Shown here one piece after another: positions 8,389 to 17,631 of a stretch of DNA of 64,000 nucleotides (its first letter is position 1; the number at the start of each line of letters is the position of its first letter). A program made the position numbers and the translations under genes. The stretch spans positions 62,001-126,000 of the forward strand of contig JAQUTL010000001.1 of the NCBI GenBank assembly GCA_028709805.1, written 5' to 3'. Under the pieces are notes generated by a model. The model was not told the DNA's origin and made no database searches. It saw only the letters and a program-made list of their open reading frames with translations. The DNA is from Victivallaceae bacterium. GTDB lineage: Bacteria; Verrucomicrobiota; Lentisphaeria; Victivallales; Victivallaceae.

Positions 8389-10422
8389 ATGCATCTTGAC
8401 GATACCGATGTATTTGTTCCCGGTAAAGGCAGCGTTTACGGCAGTGGCCTGCTGCTGGATATTTTCAGGCGGGACTGGCAATTCTGGATATGGGCTCTCC
8501 AGCGCAGCTGGCTGTATCTGGCGATAATTCCTTTATGCTGCGCCGCGGCGTTTTTTATTTTCAGAACGGTTACAACCCCCAAACAATACTCAAGCAGTGT
8601 TGGCATGATACGTCAGGAATTGCGCTCCAGCGGCGCCGGCTCAATGGTTCCCACCGGGTTCAATCAGCCGCAGTTCAACGTTATAACCAACATGATTCTG
8701 AGCAGAAGTTGTTTGAGCGAAACGCTAAAGAAGCTTAATCTTGACTGGAGCGTGCCGCGTTTGAGCGGAGCTGTTTCGGTGAAGCAGTCTGAAAAAAACT
8801 CCAATTATTTTACAATAAACGCGGTAACCGGAGAACCCAAGCTCTCGGCTGAAATCGCCAACACTTTGGCTGCGGTGTTCATCGAAAAGTACACCGCCTT
8901 TATCAGCGAACAGGTTAAAGCGTTGCAGCTCAGCAGCCAGAATGCCAGTCTTATGCTGGCAAGCGAGATAAACAAACTTTACAATCAGCTGCGCGATCTT
9001 TGCCGCGAAAACGGCATGACCAGCATGTCCTTTGAAGCTGAACTCGCCATGCTCGGCTCCAGAATTACCGCTGCCGAGGAGCGGCTTCAGGCGGAAAAAA
9101 ACAATTTGAATGTGCTTACGGTGAAGATCAACACCATAAAATCCCGCCTGAAAGACATTGAACCTCAAGTGGTGCTGTATACGGAGAGCAACACCAGCAA
9201 TGAGCAGAAACTGGTGGATGCAAAGATCGAACTTGACCGGCTGCGGCAGCTTTATACCGATGAAAATCCATCGGTATTGTCTCAAAAAACCCTGGTGGAA
9301 CGCCTTCAGGACAAAGTGGAAGAGACCAAGGGGGAGGAGGGAAGCAATTCAAGAGTGGTGATGGGAAACAATCCGATTTACAGTTCGCTGATGTCCGATC
9401 TCGGAACCAGTGAATCGGAAGTTGTGCTGACCGGAAACCGGATTTCAGATTACGAAAAAAATCTGGAGGAACTCCGTCAACACAAACGGAAACTTGAAGC
9501 GAATAGTTCGGCGTTCACGGTGCTTGAGCTGCAGATTGAGCAGAAAAAACGGTTGATTTCGGAACAGGAAGACGCGATAAAAGGGTATGAGGGCTTTTTG
9601 GAGCGGTCATTTTCCGACACCTCAATTCATGAAGCGGCGGTGCCGGTTTACACGGCGCTCAGCCGCAAGCGTTTTGCATTCGGTTTTGTTGGCTTTGTGC
9701 TTGGCATGTTGGCGACCGGCGGCGTCTGTCTGGTGCGTGAAGCGCTTGATCTGTCGGTGCGCAGCAAGGTTGATATGGAAAAAGGGCTGACGATTCCGGT
9801 GTTGGGTGTCGCCCCTCGTCTGGTGCCGGAACGGCGGTCTGATTTTTACAGTGCGTTGCAAGGCATCGTCGGTAACCTCGAAAGTCTGATGAACGATGTT
9901 CAGCGTCCGGCGGTGTTGGCTATGGCGCCGGTGAAATTCTCCGATGCGGACGAAAAAGTGAGCACCGAACTGCTGAATATTCTCGCGGTGCGCGGGTTGT
10001 CCTGTCTGCGCATCATGATCGTTGATGAGGTGGACGCCAAGAAGGTTCCGCATCTTATAAATGATTTTTTGTATAAATTGTCTGAAACACTGCCGGTGCC
10101 GAGCGAGGAGGGTATATATTATTTCAAGCTGGACGATATGGCGTTTATGGCGTCGCCCACCAGGGATGTGCTTAAGGAGATGCGCGAACGTTTGGCGGAA
10201 TGGGATATTGTTGTCTGGCAGATGTTTGAATACAATCTGCATCCGCAGCTTTTTATGGAGATATGCGCCAGCGCCGATTTAACGGTATTCATGATGGAAT
10301 ATGCGAAAACATCAAAACTTGAGGTGTATAACATATTGCGTCAGATCCGGATTGCCGGAGTACGCAATATTGTCGGCGCGCTGTTCAATGTGGACAATAA
10401 ACTTTACCGCCGGGTGATCTGA
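8389..10422 (+). CDS. Wzz/GumC-type polysaccharide chain-length/co-polymerase protein with degenerate tyrosine-kinase-like C-terminus
   Basis: N-terminal and central TM, long coiled-coil, ...TDENPSVLSQKTLVERLQ...; EPS cluster context. Confidence 0.85.
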   Translation: MHLDDTDVFVPGKGSVYGSGLLLDIFRRDWQFWIWALQRSWLYLAIIPLCCAAAFFIFRTVTTPKQYSSSVGMIRQELRSSGAGSMVPTGFNQPQFNVITNMILSRSCLSETLKKLNLDWSVPRLSGAVSVKQSEKNSNYFTINAVTGEPKLSAEIANTLAAVFIEKYTAFISEQVKALQLSSQNASLMLASEINKLYNQLRDLCRENGMTSMSFEAELAMLGSRITAAEERLQAEKNNLNVLTVKINTIKSRLKDIEPQVVLYTESNTSNEQKLVDAKIELDRLRQLYTDENPSVLSQKTLVERLQDKVEETKGEEGSNSRVVMGNNPIYSSLMSDLGTSESEVVLTGNRISDYEKNLEELRQHKRKLEANSSAFTVLELQIEQKKRLISEQEDAIKGYEGFLERSFSDTSIHEAAVPVYTALSRKRFAFGFVGFVLGMLATGGVCLVREALDLSVRSKVDMEKGLTIPVLGVAPRLVPERRSDFYSALQGIVGNLESLMNDVQRPAVLAMAPVKFSDADEKVSTELLNILAVRGLSCLRIMIVDEVDAKKVPHLINDFLYKLSETLPVPSEEGIYYFKLDDMAFMASPTRDVLKEMRERLAEWDIVVWQMFEYNLHPQLFMEICASADLTVFMMEYAKTSKLEVYNILRQIRIAGVRNIVGALFNVDNKLYRRVI

Positions 10423-10424
10423 TA

Positions 10425-11522
10425 ATGAAATTATTTTATTATGTTGCTCTGTTACGCAAAAGCGCACTGCGGTGCGGTTTTCTGCTGTTGACCATGTTGT
10501 TGTTGTCGATCGGGTGTTCTACCCGCTGGACGAATGATTATTTCGGGCCGTTTGCCGTTCCGCTTGCCTACGAGGTGATGCCGGTCAGTCCAAAGAGTGC
10601 CACTGACACTACTGCGCAGTTGGTGAAACTTCAGAATCCGGACATTCGTCCTTATCGGTTGTCGGCAATGGATAAATTCAATATTTCAGTCTATAACAAC
10701 CCGGATTTGGATATGACCGGGTTGGTGGTGACGCCGGACGGGTACTTAAGTCTTCCGCTGGTCGGGCCGATAAAAGTCGGCGGTATGACGTTGGTTGAGG
10801 CTACCGACGCCATTGCGGAAAAAATGAAACGCTATGTGAAAAACCCCAGAGTAGCGCTTGTTCCAGTGTACATCGGAGGATATAATTTCACCATATACGG
10901 TCGGGTGTCGCGTTCCGGATGTTATCCGATAACCATTGGCAGCACCAGATTGTCCGACGCGATCGCCATGGCCGGAGGATTGGAATCCGGGCTGTTCGCC
11001 GGCAGTACGATTGAACTTGCCGATCTGGATAACGCCTTTATTTCCCGTGATGGCAAAATCCTTCCGGTCAACTTCACCGCCGCGCTGCAGCGCGGTGACG
11101 CGCTGAACAACATTCCGGTGCAAAACGGCGATTACATCTACATTCCGTCCACCATGAACAGTTCGGTGGCCATGCTCGGCGAGTTCTCGCGTCAGACCTA
11201 TGTCGGATATCGTGACGGCATGACGCTGCTTCAGGCGCTGCCGTTTGCCGGCGGTCTGTTGCCGACTCACGGGACCTATGTCAAGGTTATTCGCGGCGGA
11301 TTGCAGTCTCCGGTCGTGTACACGGTAAATGTTGACAAAATGCTTGAGGGCGAGTTGATGGACTTTCAGCTTCGAGCCAACGATATTGTGTTTGCACCGC
11401 GCGGTTCGCTCTCCGAATGGAATCTCATGGTCACAAAACTCATGCCTACGCTTCAGGGGTTGAATATGATGGCCGGGCCGTTCGGCACCACGGCCGGCTA
11501 TTTCGGCTACTACGGCGAGTGA
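10425..11522 (+). CDS. Polysaccharide export outer-membrane lipoprotein (Wza/GumB family, SLBB)
   Basis: Lipobox LLSIGCS; YRLSAMDKFNISVYNNPDLDMTGLVVTPDGYLSLPLVGPIKVGGMTLVEA. Confidence 0.93.
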   Translation: MKLFYYVALLRKSALRCGFLLLTMLLLSIGCSTRWTNDYFGPFAVPLAYEVMPVSPKSATDTTAQLVKLQNPDIRPYRLSAMDKFNISVYNNPDLDMTGLVVTPDGYLSLPLVGPIKVGGMTLVEATDAIAEKMKRYVKNPRVALVPVYIGGYNFTIYGRVSRSGCYPITIGSTRLSDAIAMAGGLESGLFAGSTIELADLDNAFISRDGKILPVNFTAALQRGDALNNIPVQNGDYIYIPSTMNSSVAMLGEFSRQTYVGYRDGMTLLQALPFAGGLLPTHGTYVKVIRGGLQSPVVYTVNVDKMLEGELMDFQLRANDIVFAPRGSLSEWNLMVTKLMPTLQGLNMMAGPFGTTAGYFGYYGE

Positions 11523-11542
11523 CGATGGTCGGCTGATACGTC

Positions 11543-12979
11543 ATGAATCCAATTGTAAAACTGCTTCTGCTGTCTTTCATCTGTGCCGGGTTCATACCGC
11601 TCGGCATTATATTTGCCCGTTCTTTGGCCAAGGTGCAGACTTTTATTTTTATGGCCATGCTGTTTTTTACCTGTTGGCTTTTGCTTGTACATATAGCGCC
11701 GGATCCGGAATGGCGTGGTACCGCGCGCGGCTATGCAATAACGCAGGTGGACATTATGAGCTTGGTAATGATTGGCAGCATGCTGTTTTGCGAAGATTAC
11801 AAATTTATCTTTTTCCCTCGCGGCGCCTGGGCGTATATTTTATATTTTTTTATCGGCATTGTTTCCGGAATCAACGCAGTGAACATGAATGCGTGGGGAA
11901 ACGAGGTGCTGAAAATGGTTTGGATGTATCTGTTTTTCATCTCCTGCTATAATTTCATAAACATGCATCGCGATCTTCACGGCATTATTTATACGGTGGC
12001 GGTCATTCTAATCTTCATGTTTGTATTTGCCTTGTATCAGAAGTATCTGCTCGGAATCTATCAGGTGGCCAGCACGTTTCCGCATCAGAATTCGATGGGA
12101 ATGTATGTGATTGTGTTTACCTCCATTATGATCGGCGTAATCTTCAACGAGCGTGTTCCGCTGCTGGGATATATTCTGGTTTGCTTCGGGTTTGTCTGTG
12201 GCTGTCTGCTGCTGGTGTTTGCGTTGTCCCGCGGCGGTCTTATGTGTTTCGGCACGGCGGTGTTGATTGTGATCATCATGAGTATCGGGTACAACGGATG
12301 GAATCGAAAGCGGATTGTCATTATGACGATTATGATGATTGGAACATGCGCTTTAGCGGTAAAGGCGGCTCCACGGATATACGAACGCTTTGTGTCGGCG
12401 CCGGAAAACTCGAAGATTACCAGAATAAATTTGGCGCTTGCGGCGAAGCGGATTGCAAATGATTATACTTTTGGTGTCGGAATGAATAATTTTTCCAGTC
12501 ATTCCGGGCCGTATTCGCCATATGCGGTGGAACAATACGCCGAAATGAGCGAAACGGCAAAATCCGAATTCGGTGCCGGTCCGATTGTGGAGACCACATA
12601 TCTGTTGGTTGCCGCTGAATGCGGCTGGATCGGCCTCGGAATATTGCTGTTATGGTTTCTCGTGTATTGGCGTATGATGTTTTTGAACGTGATATATTTA
12701 CAATTTCGGCCGTGTTTCGGCATCTCGGTCGGAATTTTTGCGGGGTGGACGTCGAATATGTTGCAGTCGTCTTTGGAGTGGTCGTTGAAACAATATGGCA
12801 ATTTTTATGAGCAGATGTTCATATTCGCCCTTACTGCCGTGCTGTTTGACGGGTGCATCGCAAGACGAAGAGGCGAACGGCATGAGCATGAAGCCAGAAT
12901 GCGTCAGCGGATTGAATCGACCAAGCCGTGGAAGAGAAGGGCGGATGGCGATTTGCGGCAACGCAATCCCAACTTGTGA
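11543..12979 (+). CDS. O-antigen ligase/polymerase (Wzy/WaaL-like) membrane protein
   Basis: Polytopic; FALSRGGLMCFG and TYLLVAAECGWIGLG signatures; EPS cluster. Confidence 0.8.
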   Translation: MNPIVKLLLLSFICAGFIPLGIIFARSLAKVQTFIFMAMLFFTCWLLLVHIAPDPEWRGTARGYAITQVDIMSLVMIGSMLFCEDYKFIFFPRGAWAYILYFFIGIVSGINAVNMNAWGNEVLKMVWMYLFFISCYNFINMHRDLHGIIYTVAVILIFMFVFALYQKYLLGIYQVASTFPHQNSMGMYVIVFTSIMIGVIFNERVPLLGYILVCFGFVCGCLLLVFALSRGGLMCFGTAVLIVIIMSIGYNGWNRKRIVIMTIMMIGTCALAVKAAPRIYERFVSAPENSKITRINLALAAKRIANDYTFGVGMNNFSSHSGPYSPYAVEQYAEMSETAKSEFGAGPIVETTYLLVAAECGWIGLGILLLWFLVYWRMMFLNVIYLQFRPCFGISVGIFAGWTSNMLQSSLEWSLKQYGNFYEQMFIFALTAVLFDGCIARRRGERHEHEARMRQRIESTKPWKRRADGDLRQRNPNL

Positions 12980-13878
12980 GGAAGCGTGCCGGAAAACGGT
13001 TTTACTGTTCCGTTTTTTTCGCCGTAAATGGCCTTGCCGAGCAGCATGCGCAACCGATTGCGGTGAAGTCGCATTTTAGCAATTATCGCTTCGCGTACGG
13101 CATACGGATCAGGCGGCGCGGCGTTCCATGCCTCGACAGCTTCGGCAACCGCCTCCGGCGAGTCGGGAACATTTTTCACCGCGAAGTCCGGAAACATCTG
13201 GTCGCGCCCTCCGATGTTGGCGGTATTGACCACCGGTTTCCCACACAACAGGTATTCCGCGCTGACGAACATTGCGCCTTCTTCGGATGATAAACACAGT
13301 CCGCACCCGGATTTTGCGATAATATACTTGATATTCCATGAGTGTATTTTAGGAAAATAGGCAAGGTGGGGCACCGAGGACAGAATTGTTTCCGCATAAC
13401 CGCGTTCACGTTCGCTGAACGAGCCGACCAGTGCCAGATTCCTGACTTTTCCGGCTAATTGATGGCGTTTAAACGGGGTTATCCTGGCGATATAGATTGC
13501 GTCAAATAATTTTTTACGGCGGCCTACCGCGTATCTTTTCCAATCCAAAAAAGCGTTCTGATGGCAGAAAACAGCGTCAAGCCCATGTTGCTGCAACACC
13601 GCGGCTTCATCCGGCGAGTTGGCCAAAACGGTGATTGACAGTTGCTTCATTTCGGCAAGCGCGGCCTTGATCTTTGCGGCGAACGCGTCTGCCGCATCGG
13701 GCGTTTGGCGCTGCCAGCCGAGTTGCATGAACATAACAGCGCGCGGATAGCTTTTCAGCGCTTCGGCAAAAGAGTGAATCCGACGGATAAAATCATCGTC
13801 ATAAGCCGCAAAGACCAGCGGGCGGTATGAAAACACATAACACGGCAATGGCCGCAGTAGGTTATTAATGAGTTTCAT
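12904..13878 (-). CDS. Glycosyltransferase-like protein
   Basis: GT1-like C-terminus CGLCLSSEEGAMFVSAEYLLCGKPVVNTANIGGRDQ; adjacent to EPS genes. Confidence 0.7.
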   Translation of the reverse strand: MKLINNLLRPLPCYVFSYRPLVFAAYDDDFIRRIHSFAEALKSYPRAVMFMQLGWQRQTPDAADAFAAKIKAALAEMKQLSITVLANSPDEAAVLQQHGLDAVFCHQNAFLDWKRYAVGRRKKLFDAIYIARITPFKRHQLAGKVRNLALVGSFSERERGYAETILSSVPHLAYFPKIHSWNIKYIIAKSGCGLCLSSEEGAMFVSAEYLLCGKPVVNTANIGGRDQMFPDFAVKNVPDSPEAVAEAVEAWNAAPPDPYAVREAIIAKMRLHRNRLRMLLGKAIYGEKNGTVKPFSGTLPHKLGLRCRKSPSALLFHGLVDSIR

Positions 13879-13901
13879 GGGCGTCAGAACATATCTTGGT
13901 C

Positions 13902-14447
13902 TTACTTCGCGGTTGTTGCGGCAGGTTCATGGGGCGCGTCTTCCGGCACGGACGATTGTGGCGCTTGGGTGTCGGGTTCGGCGGCTGGAGACGTTGCTGG
14001 ACTCTCATTTGTCATTGCCGTTGCCGACATTGCGGCCATCACCGCCGCCACTGCTTTTTCTTTGCCAATCTGTTCTTCCGGCGGCAGGGCTTTCAGTACA
14101 AAATGCAAATTGGTTTCATCCAGCGCCCATGCGCCGTTGGTGGTCAGCGCGAACAACGGAATGATAAAGATGCCGCCGCAGGCGTCGAGGACGCCGGTTG
14201 TGCTCAATTGGTTTCCTACAACATAGCTCTGGCTTTCGTACCCCGGTTTGTAGATGAGCAGCATAAGCTCATCGCTGCGTTTGGCCTCAATGAACATCGG
14301 TGATCCGGTGTAGGCGAGTCCGTTGGCGATTACCGTTGCGTCACGCGGGGTGACGTTGATGGCGACAAGCTGGGTGGACGATTCAAAAAACGAACACCCT
14401 GTTGCCAGAAAGATCAGAAGCAGGGCGGAAAACATTTGAAATTTCAT
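13902..14447 (-). CDS. Lipoprotein with PEGA-like domain
   Basis: MKFQMFSALLLIFLATGCSF lipobox; INVTPRDATVIANGLAYTGSPMFIEAKRSDELMLLIYKPGYE; start moved to internal ATG. Confidence 0.65.
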   Translation of the reverse strand: MKFQMFSALLLIFLATGCSFFESSTQLVAINVTPRDATVIANGLAYTGSPMFIEAKRSDELMLLIYKPGYESQSYVVGNQLSTTGVLDACGGIFIIPLFALTTNGAWALDETNLHFVLKALPPEEQIGKEKAVAAVMAAMSATAMTNESPATSPAAEPDTQAPQSSVPEDAPHEPAATTAK

Positions 14448-14543
14448 GACTGCTGTCTCCATGTTTTTTATTCGCATAATATTGATTTAATATAACGCAC
14501 AAAGTGTGAAAAACAAATCTTTCATCCGCCAAGCGTATTTTTT

Positions 14544-15551
14544 TCAATCTTTTTCCCGATTGTTTGCCGCGGCCACCCTGCTGTAAAAGCGTTCTCCCGG
14601 TTCGATGGCGTAATATGGATAACGTCGACGCAATTTTTCATCAATGCCGTGCGGAATATATTGAAACCGTTTGTAAAACCAGAGATACTGTTCCGGCTTG
14701 CTGCGGATGTATCCTTCGGAGACTTCCAAAATCTCCTGCAGAATCGCCGTGGCGGACGGGTATTCCTCATATGGGTGGCGGAGCGTGACGGCTCTGGCGG
14801 CGACCATGCCGTTGTCTTCGCGCAGACTGGCCCCGATATAGATGACGACCGGGATATTGTTTTTGCGGCAATAATCTACCAGCACGGTCGGTGCGCTGCT
14901 GCACGGGCAGGGCAGGCCGAAGAAGTCGACAAAAACGCCGCCGTCGCGCACTCGAGTGTTCTGGTCGATCAGGATGCCGATGCCGAATCCGTCCCGCAGG
15001 CCTTTCAGTGCGCCGCGCATGGCTCCTTTGCTGTAAACCAGCCGGACTCCGGGTTCAAGTTTGCGTCCGCTTCCGTTGAACAGGTTGTCCAGATACGGAT
15101 TTCGCATCTGTTTGACCACCGCCACCATGTTCATTTCCACAAAATGCGGTGCCATCAGCCCCGACCCCTCCCACGAGCCGATATGCGGATTAATGAAGAT
15201 AATCCGGCGGCCTTCGGCGACATGACGGCGGAGTTCGCCCCGCAAAGGTTCCGGGATGGTGGTCCAGCGTTCTATTCTTTTGCGGTTGCCGGACATCCAG
15301 AGAAATTCAGAGATGTTGAATACCAGATGGAAAAAACTTTTCCGCGCCGTTCTGCGGCATTCCGCGTCGTTTTTCTCCGGAAATGCGGTGTGAATATTTG
15401 CAACGGCCACCCGCATGGCGCCGGGAACCAGCGTGAAGAAGAACGCTCCGATGCGTGCGATGCACTTCACCGCGGAGTGCGGCAGCAGACGCAGCACCCG
15501 GTAGCCGCACCAAACGGCGGCGAATTCGATTATATAGCGGAGTTTTTTCAT
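14544..15551 (-). CDS. LpxL/HtrB-family lipid A acyltransferase-like
   Basis: HIGSWE (HX4E) motif; VAVANIHTAFPEKND; PEQYLWFYKRFQ. Confidence 0.85.
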   Translation of the reverse strand: MKKLRYIIEFAAVWCGYRVLRLLPHSAVKCIARIGAFFFTLVPGAMRVAVANIHTAFPEKNDAECRRTARKSFFHLVFNISEFLWMSGNRKRIERWTTIPEPLRGELRRHVAEGRRIIFINPHIGSWEGSGLMAPHFVEMNMVAVVKQMRNPYLDNLFNGSGRKLEPGVRLVYSKGAMRGALKGLRDGFGIGILIDQNTRVRDGGVFVDFFGLPCPCSSAPTVLVDYCRKNNIPVVIYIGASLREDNGMVAARAVTLRHPYEEYPSATAILQEILEVSEGYIRSKPEQYLWFYKRFQYIPHGIDEKLRRRYPYYAIEPGERFYSRVAAANNREKD

Positions 15552-16453
15552 TGCCGCTCCGCGGTTTTGCGGCGGCGGCGTCTGGGAACCGCCGACAGTT
15601 CGGCCGACCGTTCTGAGGTGAGGCGCACGCCGTTGGCAAACAGCACGTTGTCCAGAGTTGCCCGAGCGATGTTCATCGCAAGGTGGACGCGTGCTTCGGC
15701 GTTGACGAATTCGGTTTGCGCCGGAGCTTCAGCGACAACTTCGCAATTCAAATTTTCATCGATATAAACCAGCCCCCAGCCCGGCGCCAGCTCGTGCGGA
15801 GCGATCAGCCCTTTCGGAACCGCGAGATAGAGGTAATCTGCGGCGTTGACCCGGCGGATGTTCTCCATCCGGCTGCCTTTGTAGAGGCTGTGCCGCGTGC
15901 GCTCGATTTTGCGCAGCAGTGCTTCATACGGGTGGATGCGACTGGCGCGGTAATCATAAGATGCGCAACTGTTTTCCGCAAAAAGGTCGCCGGATATTTT
16001 CAATTCCGGCTCGTCGCGCCGGATGGCCTCTTCCATCATCAATTTATCCTGTTCGAGGCCGCCGAGTTTTTCCAGCAGCGTTTCATATCCGGCGCAGGCG
16101 GGAAGACAATCCTGACGGTTGTCAAAAATATCCACCAGTGTAACGCTGGCCGGCGTGCTGTATTTGTGCTTGCCGTGCGGCGCGATCCGGACGCCGGCGG
16201 CGCCGACGATCAGTCTTTGCTGCCGGAGACGGACCGATGCCGCGGCAGCCGTCTGTCCTCGTGCCGCCAGAAACGCCAGAGCTGCCCGGCGCAGATCCGA
16301 TTTTGCCGGCTGCCGCCGACTGTCGGCGGCAGGCTGAGACGGCAACGCGGTGTTCGCCGTCGTTTCACATTCTTCCTGCGTTGCAGCGTTATTGTCCGCT
16401 GTCGGCAAGTCCTCCCGAAGGTTCCAGCTGAATGAAAGTTGTTCTGAGATCAT
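15548..16453 (-). CDS. Hypothetical protein with MmcB-like/PD-(D/E)XK-like region
   Basis: NAADYLYLAVPKGLIAPHELAPGWGLVYI resembles nuclease-like MmcB family; conserved overlap with neighbours. Confidence 0.45.
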   Translation of the reverse strand: MISEQLSFSWNLREDLPTADNNAATQEECETTANTALPSQPAADSRRQPAKSDLRRAALAFLAARGQTAAAASVRLRQQRLIVGAAGVRIAPHGKHKYSTPASVTLVDIFDNRQDCLPACAGYETLLEKLGGLEQDKLMMEEAIRRDEPELKISGDLFAENSCASYDYRASRIHPYEALLRKIERTRHSLYKGSRMENIRRVNAADYLYLAVPKGLIAPHELAPGWGLVYIDENLNCEVVAEAPAQTEFVNAEARVHLAMNIARATLDNVLFANGVRLTSERSAELSAVPRRRRRKTAERQ

Positions 16454-17631
16454 AGGTTGGCCTCTTTTTCCCGGAGTATTTCCTCCATTAAGATAGCCTG
16501 ATTAAAATATTTTTCCACAAAATCCCGGCCTTTTTTGCTGTAATCGCGCCGCATTTCCGGCGACAGGATGAGTTCAAGCAGTTTTTCCGCAAGTTTTTCC
16601 GGTGAACGCGCCGGCACCAGCAGTGCTGTCGCGGCGGACGGCATGGCGTCTGGAGTGCCGGGAACGTCGGCGGCAACCACCGGGATTTCCAGCGCTTCGC
16701 ATTCCAGCACCACATTGGGCAGACCTTCGCGGTAACTTGGAAAGGCGAGAATATCCAGACAGGACTCATAGGACGGAACGTCCTCAAAGTCAATACCGGC
16801 GGACGGTCCGTCAAGCGGCGGCACAAATATTACGTCCGGGTCCGACGCGGCGGCGAGGCGTTGCCGCGCGGCGACGGTGGCGTAGAAGTCGCGGTCGCCG
16901 ATGAGCAGGAGTTTGAGTCCCGGCACGGTGCGTTTTAGAATAGCGAAGGCTTCGATCAATTCGCCCGTGCCTTTGTCGCGCCGGAGCGATCCGGCGAATC
17001 CGATCACCATGTCGTCGGCGTTGATTCCGAGTTCGCCGCGTCGTTTCCGCCGCCATTCCGCCTTGTTCGCGGGGTCGAACAGCGTAAGGTCAACCGCTTT
17101 GCTGCCGCCGTGGCCGATGACGACCGCTTTGCTCCGCCGGAATATTCCGTCCGCCGCCGCGGTCTCAAGATTGCCCCGGCTCACGGTCACGATGCGTGTC
17201 GAGCAGCCGCAGGATATGCGTTCGATGGTTTTAAGCAGCAACCTTTTAAGCCCGGTCGACGCCGAGTAGCGCAGACCGCCGAGTTGATAGTAGCGGAACG
17301 GCACCCTGACCGTCCATGCCGCGATCGACGCATAAAATGCCGCGTTGGGCATGAAATAATGGACAAACGTGAATTTCCCATCAATAAATATCTTCCGCAG
17401 CGCCGATATATGACGGAACGCACCGAAGAAATCAATGCCGCGAGTCATCGGCAGCACATGATATTCCACTCCGGACGGCAGTTCGCGGCGCAGTCTTGCG
17501 TTTTCATCGGCGGCCACCGCCACGCGCCAGCCGTGCGCGGCAAGATATTTTACCTGCGGCAGCAGAAAAAGTGCCAGACATTTGCCGGTTGTCGCCACAT
17601 AACAGATTGATTTTTCCCTGCGTCCGGTCAT
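16450..17631 (-). CDS. Glycosyltransferase family 4
   Basis: KSICYVATTGKCLALFLLPQVKYLAAHGWRVAVAAD...VIGFAGSLRRDKGTGELIEAFAIL...FPSYREGLPNVVLECEALEIPVVAADVPGTPD; internal ATG start forms ATGA overlap with pcnB. Confidence 0.9.
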   Translation of the reverse strand: MTGRREKSICYVATTGKCLALFLLPQVKYLAAHGWRVAVAADENARLRRELPSGVEYHVLPMTRGIDFFGAFRHISALRKIFIDGKFTFVHYFMPNAAFYASIAAWTVRVPFRYYQLGGLRYSASTGLKRLLLKTIERISCGCSTRIVTVSRGNLETAAADGIFRRSKAVVIGHGGSKAVDLTLFDPANKAEWRRKRRGELGINADDMVIGFAGSLRRDKGTGELIEAFAILKRTVPGLKLLLIGDRDFYATVAARQRLAAASDPDVIFVPPLDGPSAGIDFEDVPSYESCLDILAFPSYREGLPNVVLECEALEIPVVAADVPGTPDAMPSAATALLVPARSPEKLAEKLLELILSPEMRRDYSKKGRDFVEKYFNQAILMEEILREKEANL

